From: an uncultured Oscillospiraceae bacterium
Lineage (GTDB): Bacteria; Bacillota; Clostridia; Oscillospirales; Oscillospiraceae
NCBI GenBank assembly: GCA_900764755.1
Contig: CAAFPE010000067.1
Location: forward strand, 13,001 to 77,000
Length of the DNA: 64,000 bases
Direction of reading: 5' to 3'
A model generated the notes under the pieces. That model had not been told where the DNA came from, did not search any database, and saw nothing but the letters and a program-made list of their open reading frames with translations. How positions within the stretch are numbered: position 1 is the first letter of the stretch; the number at the start of each line of letters is the position of its first letter. The translations under genes were made by a program, and so were the position numbers. Of the stretch, positions 25,395-34,442 are shown piece by piece.

Positions 25395-26112
25395 GGCGCA
25401 TCCTCCTTTCAATGGCCTCGATGGCCTTGCTGGCGGGGAAGTTGATGCAGAAATAAATGACTGCGATAAATACGAAGGGGCCTACCGAGATCAATGTCGT
25501 GCCGGAGACATTTTTTGCGGCAAACATCAGCTCGCCCATGCCGTAGGCGGAGCAGACAGAGGACTCCTTCACCATGGTGACCACCTCGTTGGCCAGGGCG
25601 GGGAGGACGTTCTTCACCGCCTGGGGCAGGACCACCAGCTTCATGGCCTGCCACTGGGACAGGCCCAGGGAGCGGGCCGCCTCGGTCTGTCCGCCGTCCA
25701 CCGCCAGGATGCCGGCCCGGAAGATCTCCGCCACATAGGCGGAGCTGTTCAGCGCCAGGGACACCACGAAGGGGATGAACATATCAAGACGGATAAAGCC
25801 GATGTAGACCCGGGGAACTTGAATGATGTAAAAGACGCCGAAATAGATGATGGCCAGCTGGACCATCAGGGGAGTGGAACGAAAGATCGCGATATAGGCG
25901 CCGGACAGCCCGTGGATGAAGCGGTTCTTGCTCAGACGCATCAGGGCCAGCAACAGGGCGGGGATCACAGCCAGCAGTACCGCCACCACCGACAGCGCCA
26001 GGGTGTTCAGAACGCCGTCCACAAAGTAGGAGGCATACTTGGGCAGGAAAGAGAAATTGATGAAGCTGGCTGGGAAAGTGGAATCAAACATTTTTGAGAT
26101 GGCTTCTAGCAT
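25378..26112 (-). CDS. Amino-acid ABC transporter permease
   Basis: A 244-residue HisM/GlnP-type permease with about five or six membrane helices. The EAA loop is visible in [35 protein letters not shown] near residue 150, which docks onto the ATPase. One permease gene suggests a homodimeric channel. It lies between the binding protein (107 nt upstream, with an intervening hairpin) and the ATPase. Confidence 0.95.
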   Translation of the reverse strand: MLEAISKMFDSTFPASFINFSFLPKYASYFVDGVLNTLALSVVAVLLAVIPALLLALMRLSKNRFIHGLSGAYIAIFRSTPLMVQLAIIYFGVFYIIQVPRVYIGFIRLDMFIPFVVSLALNSSAYVAEIFRAGILAVDGGQTEAARSLGLSQWQAMKLVVLPQAVKNVLPALANEVVTMVKESSVCSAYGMGELMFAAKNVSGTTLISVGPFVFIAVIYFCINFPASKAIEAIERRMRRGDKR

Positions 26113-26154
26113 GGCGGAGCTCCTTTATACTGTAACGGTTAGGATGACATAGGA

Positions 26155-26187
26155 CCGTGGAGGGCCGGCAGGACCGGCCCCCCACGG
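26155..26187 (-). promoter_or_regulatory. Intercistronic hairpin after binding-protein gene
   Basis: CCGTGG-a-GGGCCGG...CCGGCCC-c-CCACGG stem-loop with no T run. Such structures often leave the binding-protein mRNA more abundant than the downstream permease mRNA. Confidence 0.55.
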
Positions 26188-26219
26188 GGGATCCGTATGA
26201 TTGAGAGGCGTGGCGGGAG

Positions 26220-27086
26220 TTAACCCTCCAGAGCCTGGGAGCTGAGCTCGTCAGCCTTCTCAATGAAGCCGTCCATAGTGCCATCGGAAAGCACCTTGGC
26301 AATGGTCTCATTGATAGAGGGGAGCAGGCCCTTGGGGTCGCCCTTGGCCACCCAGACGCGGTAGGGCTCCACATAACTGCTCATGTCGATGTCCACAGCG
26401 GCCAGCTCGGAGTTGGAGGCCAGATACTGGTCTGCCACAGCGCCGTCCAGCACCAGGGCGTCGCACTTGTCATACACCAGGTTGTTCACCAGGTCCACCA
26501 CAGAGGACATGGAGACCAGATCGGCGCCGGTCATGTACTTGTTGACGATGGTCTCCTTGGTGGTGGCGGTTTGAGCGCCCACAGCCTTGCCGGAAAAGTC
26601 CTCCAGAGAGGTGTAGTTTCCTTCGTCACCCGCTCTGACAACGATCTTGGGGGGCAGATCAGAGTAGTAGCCATCGGAGTAATCGGCGGCGGCCGCACGG
26701 ACGCCCTCCTCGTCGATCTCGGCGGCGGCGATGACCATGTCACACTGTCCCTGGTTCAGCAGGGTGAACAGGTTGTTGAAGTCCATGTGGACCGCCTCAA
26801 ACTCGGCGCCCATATCCTCGGCGATCTGCTCGCCCAGGAACACGTCGATGCCCACGATGGTGTCCTTTCCGTTTTCATCCAGGACGTGGAACTCAAAGGG
26901 GGGATAGTCGGCGGAGGTGCCCAGCACCAGCTTGTCCACCGCAGGGGCGGAGGCGCTGGCGTCATTCTGGCTGGCGGAGCCGGAGGCCGCGCCGGAGCTG
27001 GCGGAGCCGTTGGAGGTGCCGCCGCAGGCGGTCAGGCCCAGAGCCATGGTCAGAGCCAGGCCCATTGCAAGAACATTCTTTTTCAT
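26220..27086 (-). CDS. Amino-acid ABC transporter substrate-binding lipoprotein
   Basis: A 288-residue family 3 solute-binding protein. The lipoprotein signal ends LGLTACGG with Cys at about 20, followed by a Ser/Ala/Gly-rich linker. The fold starts KLVLGTSADYPPFEF and continues with VGIDVFLGEQIAEDMG and the VGAQTATTKE hinge segment. It captures a polar amino acid and delivers it to the permease. ATG 27086 is used; the TTG three codons upstream overlaps the spacing to AGGAG. The substrate cannot be assigned from sequence alone. Confidence 0.94.
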   Translation of the reverse strand: MKKNVLAMGLALTMALGLTACGGTSNGSASSGAASGSASQNDASASAPAVDKLVLGTSADYPPFEFHVLDENGKDTIVGIDVFLGEQIAEDMGAEFEAVHMDFNNLFTLLNQGQCDMVIAAAEIDEEGVRAAAADYSDGYYSDLPPKIVVRAGDEGNYTSLEDFSGKAVGAQTATTKETIVNKYMTGADLVSMSSVVDLVNNLVYDKCDALVLDGAVADQYLASNSELAAVDIDMSSYVEPYRVWVAKGDPKGLLPSINETIAKVLSDGTMDGFIEKADELSSQALEG

Positions 27087-27146
27087 TATTTCCAATCTCC
27101 TTTTTCATCAGAACGGCGTCTGCCGCTCTTCCTTCAGGCTGATATG

Positions 27147-27176
27147 AGTATACTACTGAAAAATATGCAACGTCAA
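27147..27176 (-). promoter_or_regulatory. Promoter of amino-acid ABC operon
   Basis: Minus strand: TTGACG, an 18-nt spacer and TATACT, about 60 nt before the binding-protein start. Confidence 0.6.
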
Positions 27177-27249
27177 TAGATAAATATGCAAATTCTGCGA
27201 AAAAGAGAAAAATTTTTTGGCGCAAATGACCGATGCCGGGAAAATGTCG

Positions 27250-27278
27250 TTGAAATCAGAGAAAAAAGAGGGTATAAT
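27250..27278 (+). promoter_or_regulatory. Promoter of alanine racemase
   Basis: TTGAAA (27250-27255), a 17-nt spacer and perfect TATAAT (27273-27278), divergent from the ABC operon promoter. Confidence 0.7.
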
Positions 27279-27355
27279 GCTGAGAAATGGGGGAGAGAAA
27301 CAGGAGAGTTTTCCCGGGAAAGATCCGGGCGGCCCACCGTAAAACAGGAGAGATT

Positions 27356-28471
27356 ATGAATAAAAATTTGCATAATTCAATTTTATACATCGATATGGAC
27401 CAGCTTCGGCGCAACGCGGAGGCCATCTTGCAGGAGCTGGACGGGGCCCAGCTGATCCCGGTCCTGAAGGGGAACGCCTACGGTCTGGGTCTGGAGGAGG
27501 TGGGGGCCGCGCTGGCGTCCATCCCGGAGATCCGGACTATGGCAGTGGCCCAGGTGTCGGAGGGCGCGGCCCTCCGGCGGGCTGGGGTGAAGCAGGACAT
27601 TCTGGTGCTGGGCGGCGTGCCGGAGCGGCTTCTGGCTCCGGCGGCGGAGTTGGGACTGACGCTGGCTGTGGGCCGGCCGGGCCTGCTGCCACTGCTGGCG
27701 GAGTTGGGCCGGGCCCAGGGCAGGCCGGTGCAGGTTCAGATCAAGGTGGAGACCGGGCTGCACCGGTACGGCCTGATGCCCGGGGCGGAGCTGGACCGCC
27801 TGTTGGAAGAGTGGCGGGAGCATGCGCCCTGGATCCAGGTGACAGGGGCATTTACCCACTTCGCCGACCTGGGGGACCCGGCCCGCACGGAGGAGCAGTT
27901 CCAGACGTATCTCAGTGGGGTGGCCCAGCTGGAGCGGGGCGGCATGGAGATCCCCATGCGCCATGTGTCGGCCAGCGCCGCCAGTGAATATGCCCCCCAG
28001 TACCGGCTGGACGGGGTGCGCATCGGCCGGCGGCTGTACATGGATCATCCCACCGCCCCCCTGGGGACAGTTCAGGAGGTGTGTTCCTGGCGGGCCTGGG
28101 TGACCTGTGTTCGTGCCCTTCAGGCGGGGGATGCCCTGGGCTACGGCGGACACGTCCGGATGGCCCGGGACGGCACGGCTGCCACCATCTCGGTGGGCTA
28201 TGGCGACGGCCTGGACCCGGAGCTGGTCCGGGTGGGTGGGCCGGTGCTCATCGGAGGCCAGCGGGCGCGCCTGCTGGCCTGCTGCATGGATCAGACCGTG
28301 GTGGACGTCACTGGGATTCCCTGTGCGGTGGACGATGAGGTGACTCTGCTGGGGGGCGACGGACATGGCAACTGGCTCTCTGCCCAGGAGGTCTCCCTGC
28401 TGATCGGGGAGGACGAGGGCTGCGGCCTTACATCTCGGCTCAGCAGCCGGGTGGGCAGGGTGTATCTGTAA
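27356..28471 (+). CDS. alr: Alanine racemase
   Basis: A 371-residue fold-type III PLP enzyme of normal length. The PLP lysine lies in VLKGNAYGLG near residue 39; the catalytic tyrosine is in VGYGDGLD near residue 265 on the C-terminal beta-barrel. It interconverts L- and D-alanine for peptidoglycan (and D-alanylated teichoic acids). ATG 27356 follows CAGGAGAG; the upstream in-frame ORF lacks a ribosome site. The next gene in the same direction is an LTA-synthase-like enzyme, an envelope-related neighbour. Confidence 0.92.
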   Translation: MNKNLHNSILYIDMDQLRRNAEAILQELDGAQLIPVLKGNAYGLGLEEVGAALASIPEIRTMAVAQVSEGAALRRAGVKQDILVLGGVPERLLAPAAELGLTLAVGRPGLLPLLAELGRAQGRPVQVQIKVETGLHRYGLMPGAELDRLLEEWREHAPWIQVTGAFTHFADLGDPARTEEQFQTYLSGVAQLERGGMEIPMRHVSASAASEYAPQYRLDGVRIGRRLYMDHPTAPLGTVQEVCSWRAWVTCVRALQAGDALGYGGHVRMARDGTAATISVGYGDGLDPELVRVGGPVLIGGQRARLLACCMDQTVVDVTGIPCAVDDEVTLLGGDGHGNWLSAQEVSLLIGEDEGCGLTSRLSSRVGRVYL

Positions 28472-28533
28472 CGGACTGCCAGGATCAAGCTGTAAAGCTA
28501 ACAGTCATTACAATAAAACGGAGTGAAAGTGTG

Positions 28534-28555
28534 CCGGTCCCTGTACAGGGACCGG
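28534..28555. repeat. Perfect 22-bp palindrome after alr
   Basis: CCGGTCCCTGTACAGGGACC plus GG reads identically on both strands. It may be the alr hairpin terminator (no T run) or an operator. Confidence 0.5.
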
Positions 28556-28646
28556 CCGCCGTCCGGAGGCCGGTCTGAGGGCCGCCGAATTTACAAAATA
28601 GACTTGAAAAAATTTTGAAAAGCGGTAAGCTGTTAAGCGTAAAAAA

Positions 28647-28664
28647 CGCCCCGGGACCGGGGCG
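28647..28664. promoter_or_regulatory. Hairpin abutting the ribosome site of the LTA-synthase-like gene
   Basis: CGCCCCGG-GA-CCGGGGCG stands immediately before CAGGAGG. Preceded by A6, it forms a good terminator for minus-strand transcripts; on the plus strand it may modulate translation. Confidence 0.45.
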
Positions 28665-28678
28665 CAGGAGGCTGAGGA

Positions 28679-30511
28679 ATGGGAAAACTGCTGCATCGTG
28701 ATACGCTGTTCAGGCTGGCGGCCAACGTCCGGGAGAGGCCGGAGCAGTGGCTGTCCCGCCTGATTTTTCTGCTGGGGCCCTGGGTGTCCTTCTGGATGGT
28801 GGAGATCCTGAATGGGAACGACGTGTTTGCCGATCTCTACCCCTGGCAGGTGCTGATGAACCTGATCTGGTACTACCTGCTGTTTCTGCTGTGCCGTCTG
28901 GTCCTGGGCCGGCGGCGCCGGGCGGCGGCCACGGCGGCGGGACTCAGCTTTTTTGTGGGGATCGTGAACCACTATGTGCTCCGCTTTCGGGGACGGATCC
29001 TGTTTCCGGCGGATCTGACCGCCTGGGAGACAGCGGCCAATGTGGCGGACGCCTTTGATTTTTCGTTGGATGCAGCCATGCGCCAGGGGGCGGTGCTGCT
29101 GGTGGCCTACCTCTTTCTGGTGTGGATGGGCGTTCCTCAGAGGAGGAGGGATAAGCTGCCCCGGTGGCTGGCCGGTCTGCTGGTCCTTGTGGAGGTGGGG
29201 TACTGCTTTGTCTTTTTCAAGACGGGGGCCCTGCCTGCCCTGGGGATCTACACCCAGCAGTGGGTGACGCAGGCCAACGGCTTTCTGCTGAATTTTACCG
29301 TGGCACTGCGGTACAGCGCCCTGGACAAGCCGGAGGATTACAGCCGCAGCCAGGTGCTGGAGCTGATGGAGGCATATCCCACGGAAGCAGGGGACCCATC
29401 TGTGGTGCGGCCCACCAATCTCATCGTGGTGATGAACGAGTCCTTTGCGGACCTGACGATCTTCGAGGGACTGGAGGCATCGGAGGACCCCACTCCCTTC
29501 CTGCACTCCATGGAGGAAAACACGGTCCGGGGCTGGATGTACTCCCCGGTGACCGGCGGCGGTACGGCCAGCGTGGAGTTTGAGTACCTCACCGGATTTT
29601 CAACGGTCTTTCAGCCGCCCCATACCGTGGCCTATCAGCTGTATGCGGAGGAGGGGATGCCCTCTCTGGCCGCCCTGGCGGGGAGCGTGGGCTATGACTC
29701 CACTGCGTTCCACCCCTATAAATCCTCCGGCTGGAACCGGCCCATCGTGTATGAGGATATGCGCTTTGACCACCAGCTGTATGAGGAGGATGTGACTGAC
29801 CCATATCTCGTCCGGCGCTATGTCTCTGACCAGTCGGACTATGAGATGCTCTACTCCATCACCGATCAGGCGGAGGGGGACCCGGCATTTATCTTCAATG
29901 TGACCATGCAGAACCACAGCAGCTATGCCCAGGGGTGGAACAACCTGGAAAAAACCGTCACCCTCTCCACGGAGCAGCGGACGGCGGACACCACCGCAGA
30001 GCAGTATCTGGCCCTGATGCGGGCCAGCGACGACGCCCTGCGGGACCTGATCGCCCACTATGAGCAGTCGCCGGAGCCCACCATGATCGTCTTTTTCGGC
30101 GACCACCAGCCGCCTTTGAAAAACGCCTTCTATGAGCAGCTCTATGGCAAGCCCCTGGACCAGCGCACCACAGAGGAGGTGCTGAAGCAGTATGCCACCC
30201 CCTTCTTCCTATGGACCAACTACGACATTCCGGAGCGGGAGGATGTGGTCCTCAGCCCCAACTATCTGGGGGTGCTCACTGCCAAAGCGGCGGGGCTGCC
30301 TCTGACCGGCTTTATGAGTTTCCTGTCCCGGCTGTACGAGGAGCTTCCGGTGATCACGCCGGTGGGCCTCATTACCGGGGATGGGCAGACAGTGAAGCGA
30401 GAGGAACTGACCGGGGAGCAGCAGGAGTGGCTGCTGACCTATGAGACCCTCAACTACTGCGGGATCGTGGACCTGGACAACGAGGTGCGGCCCATGTTTT
30501 GCCTGGACTGA
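28679..30511 (+). CDS. LTA synthase family protein (alkaline-phosphatase superfamily)
   Basis: A 610-residue protein: about five N-terminal membrane helices (to about residue 200), then an extracytoplasmic sulfatase-like domain. NLIVVMNESFADL carries the metal-binding Glu, GGGTASVEFEYLTG the catalytic Thr, and FFGDHQPP a C-terminal Asp-His metal pair. LtaS-type enzymes polymerise glycerol phosphate from phosphatidylglycerol onto a glycolipid anchor. A paralogue lies at 62122. One may be the polymerase and the other a primase or modifying enzyme. It ends at a long terminator. Confidence 0.9.
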   Translation: MGKLLHRDTLFRLAANVRERPEQWLSRLIFLLGPWVSFWMVEILNGNDVFADLYPWQVLMNLIWYYLLFLLCRLVLGRRRRAAATAAGLSFFVGIVNHYVLRFRGRILFPADLTAWETAANVADAFDFSLDAAMRQGAVLLVAYLFLVWMGVPQRRRDKLPRWLAGLLVLVEVGYCFVFFKTGALPALGIYTQQWVTQANGFLLNFTVALRYSALDKPEDYSRSQVLELMEAYPTEAGDPSVVRPTNLIVVMNESFADLTIFEGLEASEDPTPFLHSMEENTVRGWMYSPVTGGGTASVEFEYLTGFSTVFQPPHTVAYQLYAEEGMPSLAALAGSVGYDSTAFHPYKSSGWNRPIVYEDMRFDHQLYEEDVTDPYLVRRYVSDQSDYEMLYSITDQAEGDPAFIFNVTMQNHSSYAQGWNNLEKTVTLSTEQRTADTTAEQYLALMRASDDALRDLIAHYEQSPEPTMIVFFGDHQPPLKNAFYEQLYGKPLDQRTTEEVLKQYATPFFLWTNYDIPEREDVVLSPNYLGVLTAKAAGLPLTGFMSFLSRLYEELPVITPVGLITGDGQTVKREELTGEQQEWLLTYETLNYCGIVDLDNEVRPMFCLD

Positions 30512-30522
30512 GGCGGAGGCAT

Positions 30523-30598
30523 AAAAAAGCCCCCTGAAGGGCGGTGGAATGACCTGTTCCAAGAACAGCTCCATCCGCCCCTCAGGGGGTGTTTTTTT
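30523..30598 (+). terminator. Long Rho-independent terminator
   Basis: AAAAAAGCCCCCTGAAGGGCGG pairs with its inverted copy, with a nested stem in the loop (CTGTTC-caa-GAACAG), ending in T7. The A run makes it bidirectional for the convergent gene. Confidence 0.9.
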
Positions 30599-30631
30599 GG
30601 TTATTTTCTGGGATCCCGCCGGCCTGGAAGA

Positions 30632-31048
30632 TCACGGGGTATCCAGGTCTACCAGGATGTTGTCCGTGCCGTGCTCCTCAAATTCGGCGATATAGGCGTC
30701 AATGCGGTCGGCTAGTTCGTCATAGTTGCTCTCATCGATGGGGGCGTCATCCATATCCCTGCGGGCCAGGTCCTCCGCCAGGATCTCAAAAAACACATTG
30801 TTCTCATACTCCATGATCGCCTCGTGGATCCCGCCTTCCACAAAGGCGCGGGAGGGGACGATCTCGCCGTGGTACAGCTCCGCCAGGGAGGGCATTCCCT
30901 CCAGAGCGGCCCTGCCGAACAAAAGGCTCTCTACCTCGTCGTAATCAGCGAAGCGCTGGTCTCCGCGGGTGGAGTTCAGGATCCAGTTTCCAATGTAGAC
31001 CAGATCCAGCAGACGGCGGAACTGCTTATGGCTCAATTCCAGGTTCAT
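30632..31048 (-). CDS. Conserved hypothetical acidic protein
   Basis: A 138-residue soluble, strongly acidic and helical protein with no recognised domain. ATG 31048 follows AAAGGAGGCC; longer in-frame starts are rejected. Notable segments: HKQFRRLLDLVYIGNWILN near the N-terminus, and EYENNVFFEILAEDLARRDM near residue 95. It has its own consensus promoter. It converges on the LTA-synthase-like gene. The function is unknown. Confidence 0.75.
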   Translation of the reverse strand: MNLELSHKQFRRLLDLVYIGNWILNSTRGDQRFADYDEVESLLFGRAALEGMPSLAELYHGEIVPSRAFVEGGIHEAIMEYENNVFFEILAEDLARRDMDDAPIDESNYDELADRIDAYIAEFEEHGTDNILVDLDTP

Positions 31049-31098
31049 AGCGTGGCCTCCTTTCCCAGAACCGAGGCGGGTTTTTCCCACCACTTTAT

Positions 31099-31126
31099 AT
31101 TATAGTCTATGTCCCCGGGTTGTCAA
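31099..31126 (-). promoter_or_regulatory. Consensus promoter of hypothetical gene
   Basis: Minus strand: TTGACA, a 16-nt spacer and TATAAT, about 50 nt upstream of the start. Confidence 0.75.
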
Positions 31127-31210
31127 ATAGAGAATGAGAGATTTTATATGGAAAATCCCCCTTGTCATTTGGGATAAAATCGCATAAAATAAATAAGACA
31201 GTCGCTCCCC

Positions 31211-31239
31211 TTTACAGAATCTGCGTTCCAGTGTATAAT
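31211..31239 (+). promoter_or_regulatory. Promoter of DUF1934 gene
   Basis: TTTACA (31211-31216), a 17-nt spacer and TATAAT (31234-31239). Confidence 0.65.
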
Positions 31240-31303
31240 ACCTCCCGCCCCGGCTCCTATGTACCGGAAGGCCGGGGAAAATGAAGGACCAATGGAGGTT
31301 CCT

Positions 31304-31741
31304 ATGGAAAAGAATGTGATCATCTCCATCAAGGGCGTGCAGCGGCTTGAGGACGCTGATCCGGATACGATGGAGCTTGTGACGGAGGGACGGCTGGAGC
31401 AGGATGGGAACAGCTATACCCTCTCCTATCAGGAGAGCGAGCTCACCGGTCTGGAGGGCACGCTGACCACCTTCCAGGTGGAGCCGGAGCGTGTGACGCT
31501 GCTGCGTGTGGGGGAGTTCAACTCCCAAATGGTGTTCCAGGAGGGGCGGCGCCACCTGGCCATGTACAATACGCCCTATGGCTCCATGACCATCGGGGTG
31601 AACACCCGGCATCTGCTGGCCGACCTCACCGAGCGCGGGGGAGACATCGAGATCGATTATGCCATCGAGATCGACCACACCGTAGCTGGCCGGAATGTGT
31701 TTCAGATCAGTGTGAGGGAGACGGGGGAGACTGCGTCGTAA
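31304..31741 (+). CDS. DUF1934 domain-containing protein
   Basis: A 145-residue lipocalin-like small beta-barrel protein. Typical family segments are the start VIISIKGVQ, the middle YTLSYQESELTGLEGTLTTF and the YNTPYGSMTIGV strand near residue 90, with a final alternating YAIEIDHTVAGRNVF strand. The biochemical role of the family is unknown; it is often next to argS in Firmicutes, as here. ATG 31304 follows TGGAGG. The last 71 nt belong to a 197-bp tandem repeat, so the 3' end has been copied twice downstream. Confidence 0.85.
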   Translation: MEKNVIISIKGVQRLEDADPDTMELVTEGRLEQDGNSYTLSYQESELTGLEGTLTTFQVEPERVTLLRVGEFNSQMVFQEGRRHLAMYNTPYGSMTIGVNTRHLLADLTERGGDIEIDYAIEIDHTVAGRNVFQISVRETGETAS

Positions 31742-32135
31742 GAGTGCGTGGTCGATCTCGATCCCAAGCGTTTTGCCAAAGGCAAAACCTTGCCGGAGGA
31801 CGGGCTCTGCCCGTCCGAGGATTTAAAGAGGACCGGGTCCCCACGGCGGCTGTCCGCCGTGGGCGGATCGACCACACTGTGGCTGGGCGGAATGTGTTCC
31901 AGATCAGTGTGAGAGAGACGGGGGAGACTGTGTCGTAAGAGTGCGTGGTCGATCTCGATTCCAAGTGTTTTGCCAAAGGAAAAACCTTGCCGGAGGACGG
32001 GCTCTGCCCGTCCGAGGATTTAAAGAGGACCGGGTCCCCACGGCGGCTGTCCGCCGTGGGCGGATCGACCACACCGTGGCTGGCCGGAATGTGTTCCAGA
32101 TCAGTGTGAGAGAGACGGGGGAGACTGCGTCGTAA
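31670..32135 (+). repeat. 197-bp tandem repeat (about 2.4 copies) containing the DUF1934 gene 3' end
   Basis: Units start at 31670, 31867 and 32064 (period exactly 197), the last being partial. Each unit holds 71 nt of gene end (encoding IDHTVAGRNVFQISVRETGE plus stop) followed by a 126-nt non-coding block. That block carries three strong hairpins: TTTTGCC-aaa-GGCAAAA, GGACGGGC-tct-GCCCGTCC and CCCACGGCGG...CCGCCGTGGG. It is bounded by GTGGTCGATC and GATCGACCAC in inverted orientation. Copies differ at only a few positions, so the expansion is recent. Confidence 0.92.
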
Positions 32136-32225
32136 GAGTGCAGCCTCATCCACAAGTATATTTTAAGTTCTTTTTGGTCCTTGTTCCCATAGGGACAGGG
32201 CTGGAGAAAGGTGTGTAGAGAGATT

Positions 32226-33974
32226 ATGTCGAATAAGATCCAGGAGGCCCGTGCACAGGTCGCGGAGCTGACGCAGGCGGCCTATCTGCGGGCCGTGGAG
32301 GCGGGCAAGCTGCCCGCCGGCGCGGAGGTGAAGGCCACCATTGAGATCCCCAAGGATACCTCCCACGGGGACTACGCCTCCTCCTATGCTATGGCTGGGG
32401 CCAGAGCGCTGCACCAGGCTCCCCGGGCCATTGCCCAGACCATTGTGGACCACCTCGATCTGGAGGGGAGCTATTTCCAGAAGGTGGAGATCGCCGGTCC
32501 CGGCTTTCTGAATTTCACCCTGGGCCCCAAGTGGTATCAGGCGGTCCTGGCGGACGTAGAGCAGGAGGGGACCGGCTACGGCTCAAACTCCGAGGGCGGC
32601 GGCGAGAAGGTCATGGTGGAGTTTGTCTCCGCCAACCCCACCGGCCCCATGCACATGGGCAACGCCCGCGGCGGCGTGCTGGGGGACACTCTGGCCAACG
32701 TGCTGAAGCGGGACGGCTGCGACACCTGGAAGGAGTTCTATGTCAACGACGCCGGCAACCAGATCCACAAGTTTGCTGTTTCCATCAACGCCCGGTATAT
32801 GCAGCTGATCCTTGGAGAGGAGAATTTCCCCTTCCCGGAGGAGGGCTATCACGGTGAGGACATCAAGGAACTGGCCCGGGCCATCCATGATGCCCATGGG
32901 GACAGCTGGAAGGAACTTCCTGAGGAGGAGCGCCTGGACAAGATGGCGGAGTACGGCCTGTCTGTGAACATCCCCAAGATGCAGGAGGACCTGAAAAAAT
33001 ACGGCATCGTGTACGACCAGTGGTTCTTTGAATCCTCTCTTCACGAGAGCGGCTATGTGGCTGAGACGGTGCAGCTGCTCACCGAGAAGGGCTGGACCTA
33101 TGAGAAGGACGGCGCCCTGTGGCTGAATACCACCCAGCTGCTGAAGGAGAAATTCATGCGGGAGGGCAAGACCCAGGAGCAGGTGGACAAGCTGGACCTG
33201 AAGGACGACGTGCTCCGCCGGGCCAACGGCTTCTATACCTACTTTGCCGCCGACATCGCCTACCACCGCAATAAGCTGGCGGTCCGGGGCTTTGACAAGG
33301 CCATCAACATCTGGGGTGCGGATCACCATGGCCATGTGGCACGGCTCCAGGCGGCCTTGGACGGTCTGGGACTGGACGGTTCCCATCGGCTGGTCATTGT
33401 GCTGATGCAGCTGGTCAACCTGATGCAGGACGGAAAGCCGGTGCGGATGTCCAAGCGCTCCGGCAAGGCCATCGCCCTCCACGACCTGCTGGATGAGATC
33501 AGTGTGGATGCTGCCCGGTACTTCTTCAACTCCCGGGCCTCCACCAGCCCCCTGGACTTCGACCTGGATCTGGCTGTCCGGGAGGACAGCGAGAACCCGG
33601 TGTACTATGTGCAGTACGCCCACGCCCGGATCTGCTCTCTCCTGTCCCGCCTGGCAGAGGAGGGGGAGAAGGTCCCCGCCGCCGAAGCGGTGGACGCCGG
33701 TGTGATGACCACCCCGGAGGAACTAGCCCTGATCAAGGCCCTGGCCCAGTATCCGGAGGAGATCCATCTGGCCGCCCGGGACTACGATCCCAGCCGGATC
33801 AACCGCTATCTGGTGGCCCTGGCAGGGGACTTCCACCGGTTCTACAACGCCTGCCGTATCAAGGGGGAGGAGCCTGTGGTGCTCTCCGCCCGGCTGAAGC
33901 TGGCGGATACCGTCCGCGCGGTCCTGGCCAACGGCATGGGGCTGCTGGGCGTATCAGCTCCGGAAAAAATGTGA
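32226..33974 (+). CDS. argS: Arginyl-tRNA synthetase
   Basis: A 582-residue class I synthetase. The N-terminal tRNA-recognition domain is followed by SANPTGPMHMGNARG, the HIGH-type motif, near residue 130. VRMSKRSGKAI is the KMSKS counterpart near residue 410. The C-terminal helical DALR anticodon-binding domain ends the protein. It attaches arginine to tRNA-Arg in the cytosol. ATG 32226 is chosen over a GTG five codons earlier. No T-box is visible in the 90 nt between the repeat array and the start. Confidence 0.96.
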   Translation: MSNKIQEARAQVAELTQAAYLRAVEAGKLPAGAEVKATIEIPKDTSHGDYASSYAMAGARALHQAPRAIAQTIVDHLDLEGSYFQKVEIAGPGFLNFTLGPKWYQAVLADVEQEGTGYGSNSEGGGEKVMVEFVSANPTGPMHMGNARGGVLGDTLANVLKRDGCDTWKEFYVNDAGNQIHKFAVSINARYMQLILGEENFPFPEEGYHGEDIKELARAIHDAHGDSWKELPEEERLDKMAEYGLSVNIPKMQEDLKKYGIVYDQWFFESSLHESGYVAETVQLLTEKGWTYEKDGALWLNTTQLLKEKFMREGKTQEQVDKLDLKDDVLRRANGFYTYFAADIAYHRNKLAVRGFDKAINIWGADHHGHVARLQAALDGLGLDGSHRLVIVLMQLVNLMQDGKPVRMSKRSGKAIALHDLLDEISVDAARYFFNSRASTSPLDFDLDLAVREDSENPVYYVQYAHARICSLLSRLAEEGEKVPAAEAVDAGVMTTPEELALIKALAQYPEEIHLAARDYDPSRINRYLVALAGDFHRFYNACRIKGEEPVVLSARLKLADTVRAVLANGMGLLGVSAPEKM

Positions 33975-33983
33975 GGAAACGTC

Positions 33984-34011
33984 AAAAAACACGCCTCAGG
34001 GCGTGTTTTTT
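33984..34011 (+). terminator. Terminator after argS
   Basis: AAAAAACACGCC-tca-GGGCGTGTTTTTT, 10 nt after the stop. Confidence 0.92.
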
Positions 34012-34108
34012 GGCAGAGTCCCAGTTCTCGCTCGGGTGCGGCGGGTTCGGTTTCCGCCCAAATGTGCCCCGCAGGGTTGGGACGCGGCAGAAAGGAATGT
34101 GAAGGACA

Positions 34109-34441
34109 ATGGCACAGGAAAAAAAGGGCCTCTTTCAGCGCTGGGGGGAGTCATTGAAGAAAAAACGCAGCTGGATCCTGTACGGGACGGCGGTGGTGAC
34201 GCTGTTTCTTACGGCGGCCTGCTGGACCATGCTCCCAGCGCAGGTGGTTATGCAGGCCGCCGCAGTGGGGCAGGCGGTGAACGCTGTGGCCAAGGAGACG
34301 GCCATCCTGGCTAACCTGGGCCTGACGGGGCTGTTTGCTCTGCTGTTTGCGTGGCGGCCCAGGGAAGTGGTCTATTTTGTGGCGCTGTGTCTGGCGGTCC
34401 TGCTCCAGTTCTCCCTGCTGCTGGTCAATCTGATGGTGTGA
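34109..34441 (+). CDS. Small membrane protein of unknown function
   Basis: A 110-residue protein with a basic N-terminus and three hydrophobic segments: about residues 24-44, 66-84 and 88-108. The first helix and the following ACWTMLPAQVVMQ segment loosely resemble the DUF1648 membrane module, but the match is weak. The start is preceded by AGAAAGGA at a longer than usual spacing. It ends 1 nt before the Nudix gene, so it is the first gene of a run extending through rsmI. Confidence 0.65.
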   Translation: MAQEKKGLFQRWGESLKKKRSWILYGTAVVTLFLTAACWTMLPAQVVMQAAAVGQAVNAVAKETAILANLGLTGLFALLFAWRPREVVYFVALCLAVLLQFSLLLVNLMV

Positions 34442-34442
34442 T

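Noticed and set aside
31744..32135. Two 64-codon ORFs (31744-31938 and 31941-32135)
   Set aside because: They arise from the tandem repeat and end in copies of the DUF1934 C-terminus; no ribosome site, no independent conservation.
32136..32225. T-box riboswitch before argS
   Set aside because: Only about 90 nt is available after the repeat array, with no T-box core sequence or specifier stem.
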